Notes under the pieces: generated by a model
Seen by the model: only the letters and a program-made list of their open reading frames with translations
The model's database searches: none
Told to the model about the DNA's origin: nothing
Shown here: positions 27,965 to 34,864 of the stretch, one piece after another
Numbering within the stretch: the stretch's first letter is position 1
How the letters are laid out: each line of letters starts with the position of its first letter
Origin: an uncultured Clostridium sp.
GTDB lineage: Bacteria; Bacillota; Clostridia; TANB77; CAG-508
NCBI GenBank assembly: GCA_900554175.1
Contig: USGK01000005.1
Span: 1-64,000, forward strand
DNA: 64,000 nt
Direction: 5' to 3'
Made by a program: the position numbers and the translations under genes

Positions 27965-28625
27965 TTATAGTAATTTTGTTCCATTTATAATTAATTCATA
28001 CCAAATCTTTAGGTATTTAGCAGCATATTTACTCATTAATGTTCTATCCATAAAAATTTTGAAATAATCTAATACTGGACATATTTTATTGTCTATTTCT
28101 AATTCTAATGTAATCTTTCTTTCTTTACTATCTAGTTTCAAATCTGCTTTTGTTACAGCATAATTTACTTTATCATGTATATCAAAATTTGCAATATTAG
28201 TTTTTGATACCCTACTTCTATGAACATCTGATTTATCTGCTAGTATTAAAGCTGCAGATATTTCGCTCACTGCAGTTCCTGTTGATTCATCATGATTTCC
28301 TATAGCTGTCATTATTTCTGTTCTTTCTTTTACGTCCATTCCCATATCTTTTAATATTTGATAGCTTAATATTGCTCCACTATGTGCATGGTCTACTCTG
28401 TTTACAGAATTTCCTATATCATGCATAAATCCTGCTATCTTTGCAAGTTCTACTGTTCTCTCATCATATCCTAATTCCTCTAATATTTGACCTGCTCTTT
28501 TCGAAACTATACCTATATGTCTATACGAATGTTCCGTGTATCCGAAGTTCCTTTAATTGTTTTTGCGCTCCTTCGATTAATGCTCTAATTTCTGGATTAT
28601 TTTCAATATCTTCTAATGTAATCAA
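27965..28625 (-). pseudogene. HD-domain phosphohydrolase-like gene, frameshifted
   Basis: The downstream part (153 residues in one frame) has MHDIGNSVNRVDHAHSG, AIGNHDESTG and ALILADKSDVHRSRV, the HD-type metal motifs of a conserved clostridial family. The upstream part starts at a TTG (28625) six bases after AAAGGAGG, reads ITLEDIENNPEIRALIEGAQ and runs to KQLKEL. Then one extra base in the CTTCGGA segment near 28542-28544 shifts the frame. Removing one base restores GYTEHSYRHIGIVSKRAG and joins the two parts without gaps to about 219 residues. It is either a real inactivation or a sequence error. The gene precedes secD. Confidence 0.88.
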
Positions 28626-28658
28626 TTTAATCCTCCTTTACTTTTTAAAGCTTTTTAT

Positions 28659-28687
28659 ATTCTAGCCTAAAACAAAAAAAATATCAA
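28659..28687 (-). promoter_or_regulatory. Promoter of the HD-secD-secF-greA unit
   Basis: TTGATA (28682-28687), 17 bases, TAGAAT (28659-28664) on the minus strand. The -35 lies inside the upstream terminator hairpin. Confidence 0.55.
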
Positions 28688-28708
28688 CACTTTTTTTGAT
28701 ATTTTTTT
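28674..28708 (-). terminator. Bidirectional terminator after the TIGR04086 gene
   Basis: AAAAATATCAA (28677-28687) pairs with TTGATATTTTT (28696-28706). Both strands end in T-runs. Its lower arm carries the -35 of the next promoter. Confidence 0.8.
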
Positions 28709-28771
28709 ATTTTTTTACTCTTTAATTAACTATCGGACAATTATTTATACTAAGCCCTTTATTGACCTTAC

Positions 28772-29155
28772 TTAATGAGCTGTATTAACTCCTATTAATC
28801 CTCCTATTATGCCTCCACAAATTCCCATTAAAAACATTATAATTGCAGAAATATTAAATGAAAAACTATTTTTTAAAAAGCTTGAAATTAAATATATTGT
28901 AAAAACATAAATAATTCCAATTAATGCTCCATTTAATAATCCATTTTTTCTTACTTTTCTCATACTTATAGTACTTCCTATTAATATGCTTACACATGTT
29001 AATGTTATTATTGTTGGATTTATTGTTATTTCAGAAATTGATGTATTTACTAAAAGAATTGAAAAAATACTAAGAAGTATTATTGTACTAACAATAGCAA
29101 TTACATATCCTTTTAATATCCAAATTAATTGACTTTTGTTTTTTACCTCTTCCAT
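28772..29155 (-). CDS. TIGR04086 family membrane protein
   Basis: The 127-residue protein has four membrane helices and ends MFLMGICGGIIGGLIGV, the glycine-rich last helix of the YrzE/TIGR04086 family. The family often lies near yajC-secDF in Clostridia, as here near secD. I chose ATG 29155 because GGAGG lies eight bases upstream; the ATG at 29170 overlaps that site. No enzyme activity is known. Confidence 0.82.
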   Translation of the reverse strand: MEEVKNKSQLIWILKGYVIAIVSTIILLSIFSILLVNTSISEITINPTIITLTCVSILIGSTISMRKVRKNGLLNGALIGIIYVFTIYLISSFLKNSFSFNISAIIMFLMGICGGIIGGLIGVNTAH

Positions 29156-29218
29156 ATATTTTACCTCCATTTTATTTAATTTTGGTATTAAATATATTTT
29201 AGAATTTTTATTTTATTC

Positions 29219-29677
29219 TTACTTTTCTCTTTTTTTTGGTTCCTTTTTCACTGGTTCATTTACAACTATTTCTTTTATATCACTTAAACTTTTTAAGTAT
29301 TTTCTTTTCTCATTTGTATCAATTATTATTGCTTTTAATACATAATAAATTGCAAGAAAGTATGATGATGTTACTATATATGCTTCAAAATTATAATTTG
29401 ATAATTCAACTACATGCGATATAAATAATGAGTGAAATGCAATAACCAATGCTTCTATGCCATTTATTGCAAGCATTCCATTATCTTTTTTATATGCGAT
29501 TTCTAATATTAATATTGAAATTGCAAGTATAACTGATGAAGATATTTTTAAAGCTATTAATGTATTTTCCTTAGAACTCATTTTGTAAAAAATATTTATT
29601 CCTATAAAATAGAACATTATAATTATAGCTATTAAAATATTAATCCATATTTTTTTCACAAACTTTTTTTCATCCAT
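29219..29677 (-). CDS. Small four-helix membrane protein, unknown
   Basis: The 152-residue protein has four hydrophobic segments (near residues 10-30, 42-62, 72-92 and 100-117) and a basic C-terminal tail rich in Lys, Glu and Pro (VNEPVKKEPKKREK). I do not recognise a named family, but similar proteins occur next to TIGR04086 and secD genes in Clostridia. It is the first gene of a two-gene unit with TIGR04086. Function unknown. Confidence 0.7.
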   Translation of the reverse strand: MDEKKFVKKIWINILIAIIIMFYFIGINIFYKMSSKENTLIALKISSSVILAISILILEIAYKKDNGMLAINGIEALVIAFHSLFISHVVELSNYNFEAYIVTSSYFLAIYYVLKAIIIDTNEKRKYLKSLSDIKEIVVNEPVKKEPKKREK

Positions 29678-29871
29678 AAAAGTACCCTTCTTTTTTATAT
29701 AGATTTTCTTTAGTTATATAAAACTAAGTTGTTAAAAAAGTGTTAATTTTTTAATATTATATCTATATTATTTTTTAATGTCAAGTGTCATTTTCTTGTT
29801 TTTATTTGTATGTTTTTGTAGTTTAGATAATATAGACTTTCAGGTTTATTAACAGAAATAATGCTAATGAT

Positions 29872-29911
29872 AAAAAGAGTATCAAGCCATTATTGATAAT
29901 TCTTGATACTC
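29872..29911 (-). terminator. Terminator after tRNA-Glu
   Basis: GAGTATCAAG (29877-29886) pairs with CTTGATACTC (29902-29911). TTTTTA follows on the minus strand. It lies just downstream of the tRNA. Confidence 0.88.
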
Positions 29912-29926
29912 TAATAATTTAATCTT

Positions 29927-30001
29927 TGGTGACCCCTACGGGAATCGAACCCATGATTCGGCCTTGAGAGGGCCGCGTCTTAGCCGCTTGACCAAGGGGC
30001 C
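29927..30001 (-). tRNA. tRNA-Glu (anticodon CTC)
   Basis: A 75-base cloverleaf on the minus strand starts GGCCCCTTGGTCAAGCGGCT and ends in an encoded CCA. The anticodon stem CGGCC/GGCCG encloses the loop CTCTCAA, giving anticodon CTC for GAG codons. The T-loop GGTTCGATTCC is standard. It lies after the LAKTG protein gene with no clear promoter of its own. Confidence 0.95.
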
Positions 30002-30016
30002 ATTTAATTTATATTA

Positions 30017-30047
30017 CCCCTTCACTGAATTTAATAAAGGGGTAATT
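30017..30047. terminator. Hairpin between the LAKTG gene and tRNA-Glu
   Basis: TTACCCCTT and AAGGGGTAA flank about 13 bases. TTTTTT follows on the plus strand, while the minus-strand tail is only weakly T-rich. It may be partial termination of the LAKTG transcript or a processing site before the tRNA. Confidence 0.5.
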
Positions 30048-30075
30048 TTTTATAATTGCTTTTTGCAATTTTTAA

Positions 30076-30519
30076 TTACATATCTTTATAATCTCTTACT
30101 TTCTTTAAAGAATATACTGCTACTATTCCGCAAACAACTACTATTAAAGAAACTGTTCCTTTTGAGTCTTTAATTCCTGTTTTTGCAAGTGAATTTGAAT
30201 TTGATGTTGTTGAACTTTTATTTACAGATGAGTTATTTGTAGTATTATTTGCTGAGCTATTTGTTGTTGAATAAAAACCTGTATTATCAACAGCATTGTT
30301 AGTTGTGTCATTTGTTGTATTGTTTGTTTCTGTAGGTGTTGTAGCAAAGTTGTTATCTGTAGTATTTTCTTCTGTTGTATTACTTGATGTATCACCATCT
30401 AAATCGTTCCAGTCAAACTCGTCAGCTGCTCTAACAATTGATACATTTGACATTGTTATAGCTATAATTCCACTTAATAAAACCATTAATATTATTTTTA
30501 AAACTTTTGAATTTTTCAT
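30076..30519 (-). CDS. Small secreted surface protein with LAKTG sorting-like end
   Basis: The 147-residue protein has a signal peptide ending SIVRAADE and a roughly 75-residue region almost wholly Asn, Thr and Ser with acidic residues. The C-terminus is LAKTGIKDSKGT, a hydrophobic helix (VSLIVVVCGIVAVYSL) and KKVRD. This is the sortase layout with LAKTG in place of LPxTG. It probably sits on the cell wall or in the membrane. A consensus promoter lies at 30596-30624. Confidence 0.75.
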   Translation of the reverse strand: MKNSKVLKIILMVLLSGIIAITMSNVSIVRAADEFDWNDLDGDTSSNTTEENTTDNNFATTPTETNNTTNDTTNNAVDNTGFYSTTNSSANNTTNNSSVNKSSTTSNSNSLAKTGIKDSKGTVSLIVVVCGIVAVYSLKKVRDYKDM

Positions 30520-30595
30520 ATTTCTCTCCTTCTGATTAATATACTTCTAAACTATTATCTCCCAAGTATATTATCTTTTGTTTACTTCATTTTTC

Positions 30596-30624
30596 ATTTT
30601 ACAACTTTTTTCTTTATATGTCAA
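30596..30624 (-). promoter_or_regulatory. Consensus promoter of the LAKTG protein gene
   Basis: TTGACA (30619-30624), 17 bases, TAAAAT (30596-30601) on the minus strand, about 75 bases before the start codon. A strong match. Confidence 0.75.
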
Positions 30625-30679
30625 TTATTTTTTTATTTTCTTTTTTTTACATTATTGTAACATTTTTATTACAAGATTA

Positions 30680-31771
30680 TTACACATTAAATTTGAATAA
30701 TACTATGTCTCCATCTTGCATTATATATTCTTTCCCTTCCGAACGAACTAATCCTTTTTCTTTTGCTGCTGTCATTGAACCTTCTTTTATTAAGTCTTCA
30801 AACGAAACTACTTCAGCTTTTATGAATCCCCTTTCTATATCTGAGTGAATTTTTCCAGCCGCTTGTGGTGCTTTAGTTCCCTTTTTTATTGTCCATGCTC
30901 TTACTTCTGGTTCTCCTGCAGTAAGGAATGACATTAATCCTAATAAGTCATAACTTTTCTTTATTAAAACATCCAATCCTGATTCTTTTAATCCAATTGC
31001 ATCTAGCATTTCTTTCTTATCTTCATCTTCTAGTGAGGATAATTCTTCCTCTATTTTTACACAGATTGGTACAACTTCTGCTTTTTCATTTTTTGCATAT
31101 TCTTTTACCTTTTTGAAATTTTCATCGTTTTCTACATTTTCAATTTGTTCTTCTGATACATTTGCAATATAGATTACTGGTTTTGATGTTAATAAAAACA
31201 TATCTTTTAATATTTCTTTTTCTTCGTCATTATATTCTAAATTTCTCGCTGGAATAGATTTTTCTAAATTTTCACTTATTTTTTCTAAAAGGTCTATTTC
31301 AATTTGATATTTTTTATCTGCTTTTAGCATTTTTTTTGCTTTTTCTAGTCTTTTTTGAACTGTTTCTATATCTGCAAATATAAGTTCTAGATTTATTGTT
31401 TCGATATCTCTTATAGGGTTTATATTTCCATCTACATGAACTATATTCGAATCTTCAAAACATCTGACAACTTGTGCTATTGCATCTGTTTCTCTTATAT
31501 GTGCTAAAAATTTATTTCCAAGACCTTCCCCATGACTTGCACCTTTTACTAGTCCTGCAATATCCACAAATTCAACTATTGCATGTGTTGTTTTTTCTGG
31601 ATTATACATTTTAGTAAGTACATCCAATCTTTCATCTGGTACTGCTACTACTCCAACATTTGGCTCTATTGTACAAAATGGATAGTTAGCACATTCTGCT
31701 CCCGCCTTTGTTATGCTATTGAATAAAGTGCTTTTTCCAACATTTGGTAATCCTACTATTCCTATTTTCAT
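30680..31771 (-). CDS. ychF: Redox-regulated ATPase YchF
   Basis: The 363-residue Obg-like NTPase has the P-loop GLPNVGKSTLFNSIT, switch region NYPFCTIEP, G3 FVDIAGLVKGASHGEGLGN, and NVSEEQIEN in the place of NKxD, which explains ATP preference in this family. The TGS domain follows (FLTAGEPEVRAWTI to MQDGDIVLFKFNV). It binds ribosomes and tunes stress responses. GGGAGG is about 14 bases before the ATG. Its promoter shares a palindrome with the divergent tRNA-Thr. Confidence 0.96.
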   Translation of the reverse strand: MKIGIVGLPNVGKSTLFNSITKAGAECANYPFCTIEPNVGVVAVPDERLDVLTKMYNPEKTTHAIVEFVDIAGLVKGASHGEGLGNKFLAHIRETDAIAQVVRCFEDSNIVHVDGNINPIRDIETINLELIFADIETVQKRLEKAKKMLKADKKYQIEIDLLEKISENLEKSIPARNLEYNDEEKEILKDMFLLTSKPVIYIANVSEEQIENVENDENFKKVKEYAKNEKAEVVPICVKIEEELSSLEDEDKKEMLDAIGLKESGLDVLIKKSYDLLGLMSFLTAGEPEVRAWTIKKGTKAPQAAGKIHSDIERGFIKAEVVSFEDLIKEGSMTAAKEKGLVRSEGKEYIMQDGDIVLFKFNV

Positions 31772-31836
31772 TTTATATTTTAGTTCCTCCCTTATTTGCC
31801 ATTTTCTTATCTAACGTTAATTTATTAATCTGTAAT

Positions 31837-31865
31837 ATTTTAATACGTTTTTTGCAAAAAGTCAA
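31837..31865 (-). promoter_or_regulatory. ychF promoter
   Basis: TTGACT (31860-31865), 17 bases, TAAAAT (31837-31842) on the minus strand. The -35 lies in one arm of the palindrome at 31856-31884. Confidence 0.7.
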
Positions 31866-31884
31866 TGAATTCTATTGACTTTTT
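31856..31884. repeat. Palindrome carrying two divergent -35 boxes
   Basis: AAAAAGTCAAT (31856-31866) and ATTGACTTTTT (31874-31884) are perfect inverted arms around 7 bases. Each arm holds a TTGACT -35, one for ychF and one for tRNA-Thr. Confidence 0.85.
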
Positions 31885-31903
31885 CGATTTATATGATTAT
31901 AAT
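31875..31903 (+). promoter_or_regulatory. tRNA-Thr promoter
   Basis: TTGACT (31875-31880), 17 bases, TATAAT (31898-31903). The transcript would start just before the tRNA at 31914. Confidence 0.78.
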
Positions 31904-31913
31904 TTTGAAATAT

Positions 31914-31989
31914 GCTTCTATAGCTCAGTAGGTAGAGTGTAGCCTTGGTAAGGCTGAGGTCACGGGTTCAATTCCCGTTGGAAGCTCCA
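31914..31989 (+). tRNA. tRNA-Thr (anticodon GGT)
   Basis: A 76-base cloverleaf on the plus strand, GCTTCTATAGCTCAGTAGGT at the start and encoded CCA at the end. The anticodon loop TTGGTAA sits between AGCC and GGCT, giving anticodon GGT, which reads ACC and ACU. The acceptor stem GCTTCTA/TGGAAGC has one wobble pair. It is a single-gene unit on the opposite strand from its neighbours, with its own promoter and terminator. Confidence 0.95.
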
Positions 31990-32002
31990 TAACATCATTT
32001 TA

Positions 32003-32045
32003 ATTAGACTCGTTTTAATTTATTTTCAAAACTGGTCTAATTTTT
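32003..32045 (+). terminator. Terminator after tRNA-Thr
   Basis: ATTAGAC (32003-32009) and GTCTAAT (32035-32041) with an inner GTTTT/AAAAC stem, then TTTT on the plus strand. Confidence 0.75.
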
Positions 32046-32108
32046 GTATTATATAATTTTCTACTATCTTTTAATATATTATGCTATTATTGTTAGTTGT
32101 ATTGAATA

Positions 32109-32696
32109 TTATTTTGAAAGTTCTATAATATTTTTCATAATAATATTTGTTACATTTTCTATTACTTCTTTATCTTTTTTATTACTTTTATATTCTGAAA
32201 AATCTAATGGCTTACCATATGTTACAATAATCTTATGAAAAGGTTTTAAATCTCCTTTAATTCCAACAGGTATTATTATTGCATCTGAATTTAATGCAAA
32301 ATATGAAACTCCATTTTTTATATGTACCCCTTTTTCTATTCCGTTTCTTGTTCCTTCAGGAAATAATGCTATTCCACCACCTTGGTTTAATGTCTTAAGT
32401 GCTTCTTTCATTGCACCTATATCTTTTGAAGATCTTTTTACATATATACCATCGAAAATATATACAGCTAATCTTGTAATCGGATTATTTTTTAATTCTT
32501 GTTTTGCCATAAATCTTACTTTTCTTTTACATGTTGTTACCATTAGCGGTGGATCTAAATAACTTCTATGATTTCCACATATTATAAATGCCCCATCTTT
32601 TGGTACATTTTCTTTTCCTACTACTTTTACTCTATATACTATCTTATTATAAATAAATATTATGTATTTTATTAATATTCTAAAAAAATTTTTCAT
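32109..32696 (-). CDS. plsC: 1-acyl-sn-glycerol-3-phosphate acyltransferase (PlsC)
   Basis: The 195-residue enzyme has the acyltransferase motifs NHRSYLDPPL (H-x4-D), the substrate-site region IFDGIYVKRSS and FPEGTRNG, then VPVGIKG-like IIPVGIKGD. It makes phosphatidic acid from lysophosphatidic acid at the inner membrane. Length is typical. AAAGAGG precedes the ATG. It is a single gene between tRNA-Thr and an unusual intergenic region. Confidence 0.93.
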   Translation of the reverse strand: MKNFFRILIKYIIFIYNKIVYRVKVVGKENVPKDGAFIICGNHRSYLDPPLMVTTCKRKVRFMAKQELKNNPITRLAVYIFDGIYVKRSSKDIGAMKEALKTLNQGGGIALFPEGTRNGIEKGVHIKNGVSYFALNSDAIIIPVGIKGDLKPFHKIIVTYGKPLDFSEYKSNKKDKEVIENVTNIIMKNIIELSK

Positions 32697-32828
32697 ATAT
32701 TCTAACCTCTTTCTTTTGTATATATTAACACATTAATTTTCAAAATTCAATACAAATATAATTTTAATTTTCGGTATTTTTCACAATTTTGTATATGCCT
32801 ATTGCATCATGCTCTAAATAAAGAAATT
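32697..32828. other. Intergenic stretch, nothing recognised
   Basis: AT-rich sequence upstream of plsC. No ORF with a ribosome site was seen. It presumably holds the plsC promoter, which I could not place confidently. Confidence 0.4.
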
Positions 32829-32862
32829 GATAAAATATGAATTAATCTTTTCATATTTTATC
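32829..32862 (-). terminator. Long perfect hairpin ending the 21-codon unit
   Basis: GATAAAATATGA (32829-32840) and TCATATTTTATC (32851-32862) form a perfect 12-bp stem. The minus-strand tail is only moderately T-rich, so it may be a terminator or a stability hairpin. Confidence 0.5.
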
Positions 32863-32902
32863 AATTATCTATTATTTAATAACTTATTTTTTAATATTTT
32901 TC

Positions 32903-32968
32903 CTAAAATGTAAATATTATCAAAATAAAGCATGCCTTTTGTTTTTTTTCTATTTTTTTCATACGCAT
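32903..32968 (-). CDS. Possible 21-residue basic-hydrophobic peptide
   Basis: ATG at 32968 follows GGGAG by five bases and encodes 21 residues: a basic start MRMKKIEKKQKA followed by CFILIIFTF, then a stop. A consensus promoter lies at 33004-33032 and a hairpin follows at 32829-32862, so a short transcript of about 170 bases is likely. The Lys-rich plus hydrophobic layout resembles small membrane peptides and type I toxins, but it could also be the start of a decayed gene. No family is recognised. Confidence 0.4.
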   Translation of the reverse strand: MRMKKIEKKQKACFILIIFTF

Positions 32969-33003
32969 TTTTTCTCCCTTAACACTCTCTTTTTGTTGCA
33001 ATT

Positions 33004-33032
33004 ATTGTATACTTTGTTATCCATTTTATCAA
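33004..33032 (-). promoter_or_regulatory. Promoter of the 21-codon unit
   Basis: TTGATA (33027-33032), 17 bases, TACAAT (33004-33009) on the minus strand, about 35 bases before the GGGAG ribosome site. Confidence 0.6.
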
Positions 33033-33067
33033 TAAATAAATCAATATTAGCAAGATAAAATCATGAA

Positions 33068-33127
33068 AAATCTAAAAAAGACTATTATCCATTGAAATTA
33101 AATGATTAATAGTTCTTTTTTAGATTT
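33068..33127. repeat. 20-bp inverted repeat before the 93-residue gene
   Basis: Arms at 33068-33087 and 33107-33127 match over 20 pairs with one bulged base. The right arm runs into the -35 of the plus-strand promoter. It lies between two divergent promoters. Confidence 0.8.
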
Positions 33128-33154
33128 GACTTTTTATATTAATGGTAGTATAAT
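33126..33154 (+). promoter_or_regulatory. Consensus promoter of the 93-residue gene
   Basis: TTGACT (33126-33131), 17 bases, TATAAT (33149-33154), followed 20 bases later by AAAGGTGG. Confidence 0.78.
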
Positions 33155-33188
33155 TAAATTATCTTAAAAGAAAGGTGGTTTAAAAACC

Positions 33189-33470
33189 ATGACAACAGAG
33201 GCAAACATTAAAACTGATGAAGAAAGAAAACAGAAAATACTTGAGAACTTTTTAATCAAGTTCATGAAAAGTCTGTTTGACTGTTGGAAAGTTCACCCAT
33301 TTTATCCAGGGACAAATTACTTCTTTGAGAGCGAAGAGGAAAAAACAATCGTTTTTGATTTTTTGGCTAAAAAAGGAGAACCACAACCCCAAACAACAAT
33401 ATGGGGATCTTATTTTATATATTTTCCAAATTCCAACAATCCTTATTCATCCTTTAAGAAAAAGCTTTAA
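33189..33470 (+). CDS. Orphan 93-residue protein, unknown family
   Basis: I do not recognise this protein. It has an acidic-basic helical N-terminal part (TDEERKQKILENFLIKFMK), a central SLFDCWKVHPFYPG with Trp and Cys, an acidic FFESEEEKTIVFDFL and a C-terminal aromatic, Pro/Asn-rich part ending SSFKKKL. No signal peptide or membrane helix is seen. AAAGGTGG precedes the ATG. It has its own consensus promoter and a strong terminator and lies on the plus strand between minus-strand genes. It uses GAG, CAG, CTG, AAG, ATC and TTC more than its AT-rich neighbours, which suggests recent acquisition or high expression. Confidence 0.72.
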   Translation: MTTEANIKTDEERKQKILENFLIKFMKSLFDCWKVHPFYPGTNYFFESEEEKTIVFDFLAKKGEPQPQTTIWGSYFIYFPNSNNPYSSFKKKL

Positions 33471-33477
33471 TGTGTTA

Positions 33478-33514
33478 GCTTCCAGACGAACTATTTGTCT
33501 GGAAGCATTTTTAT
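33478..33514 (+). terminator. Strong terminator after the 93-residue gene
   Basis: GCTTCCAGAC (33478-33487) and GTCTGGAAGC (33497-33506) form a perfect 10-bp GC-rich stem, then ATTTTTATTTT on the plus strand. It abuts the murA stop. Confidence 0.92.
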
Positions 33515-34758
33515 TTTATATATATTTTAGCTCCTAATTCTTGTAGTTTTTTATCTAGATTTTCATATCCTCTCAATACATATTCAATATTTTCTACTTC
33601 AGTTTTTCCTTTTGCAACTAATCCAGCAATTACAAGACACGCACCTCCTCGCAAGTCGGTTGCTTTAACTTTTGCAGCATATAATTTTCTTGTTCCTTTT
33701 ATAATTGCTGTATTACCTTCTACTTTTATTTTAGCTCCCATTTTTTGCAACTCATTTAAAGTTTTAAATCTATTTTCAAATATATTTTCTACTATTACTG
33801 ATGTACCATTTGCAACACACATATTTGAGGCAATAATTGATTGCATATCTGTTGGAAACCCAGGATATGGCATTGTTCTTATATTTATAGCTTTTAGTCT
33901 TTTTGGTGCTTTTAAAATTATATTTTTATTTCCTAAAACCATTTTACATCCTGCTTCTGATAATTTATCTATTATAGGTGCAATATGACTTATATTCACA
34001 TTTTTTAATGCAATTTCTCCTCCTGTCATTGCTGCACTACATAGGAGTGTTCCTGCTTCTATTCTATCTGGCATTATATTATAACTTACATCTTTTAAAT
34101 TCTTTACTCCTTCTATTGTTATTACATTACTTCCTGCTCCTTCTATTTTTGCTCCCATTTTGTTCAAGAATTTTTGTAAATCTGTAATTTCTGGTTCCAT
34201 TGCTGCATTTATTATCTTTGTTGTTCCTTTTGCCAAAACTGCTGCAAGCATGATATTTTCGGTTGCTCCCACACTTGGAAACTCTAAGTTAATTTCTGTA
34301 CCTAGTATTTGATCTGCATAACAGTTTATTTTTCCATATTCTTTTTTTATTGTAATTCCTAATTTTTCAAATCCTTTTATATGTAAATCTATTGGTCTTG
34401 CTCCAATCTCACAACCTCCTGGATACGAAAATATTGCTTTTTTATATCTTCCTAAAATTGCTCCAGCTAAAATTACAGATGATCTCATTTTGCACATTAA
34501 TTCTTCTGGTATCTCATGATTTTTTGCATTTGAAGAATCAATTATAACTTTGTCTTTCTTTTTTATTACTTTACACCCAAGTTCTTTTAAAATTTCTATC
34601 ATTAGTTTGGTATCACTTATGTTTGGTACATTATATAGTTTGGTTATTCCTTTATTTAATATACTTGCTGCCATTATTGGTAATGAAGCATTTTTGGAAC
34701 CTGATACATAACTCTCTCCTTGAAGTCTATGACCTCCTTCAATTATATAACTTGACAT
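33511..34758 (-). CDS. murA: UDP-N-acetylglucosamine 1-carboxyvinyltransferase
   Basis: The 415-residue enzyme catalyses the first committed step of peptidoglycan synthesis, adding enolpyruvate from PEP to UDP-GlcNAc. It has GSKNASLPIMAASIL at the substrate site, PGGCEIGARPIDLHI with the active-site Cys (the fosfomycin target), and TMPYPGFPTDMQ and RGGACLVIAGLVAKG near the end. I chose ATG 34758 because GGAAGG lies nine bases upstream; the ATG at 34767 touches that site. Its 3' end abuts the terminator of the convergent 93-residue gene. Confidence 0.96.
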   Translation of the reverse strand: MSSYIIEGGHRLQGESYVSGSKNASLPIMAASILNKGITKLYNVPNISDTKLMIEILKELGCKVIKKKDKVIIDSSNAKNHEIPEELMCKMRSSVILAGAILGRYKKAIFSYPGGCEIGARPIDLHIKGFEKLGITIKKEYGKINCYADQILGTEINLEFPSVGATENIMLAAVLAKGTTKIINAAMEPEITDLQKFLNKMGAKIEGAGSNVITIEGVKNLKDVSYNIMPDRIEAGTLLCSAAMTGGEIALKNVNISHIAPIIDKLSEAGCKMVLGNKNIILKAPKRLKAINIRTMPYPGFPTDMQSIIASNMCVANGTSVIVENIFENRFKTLNELQKMGAKIKVEGNTAIIKGTRKLYAAKVKATDLRGGACLVIAGLVAKGKTEVENIEYVLRGYENLDKKLQELGAKIYIK

Positions 34759-34864
34759 TTTTATCATCCTTCCTACATTTTATGATATATTTTATGTCAA
34801 TAATATTATTTTTGTGAAGAAGCTTTATAAAAAATTCTACATTTTATAATTTAAAATTACATTT

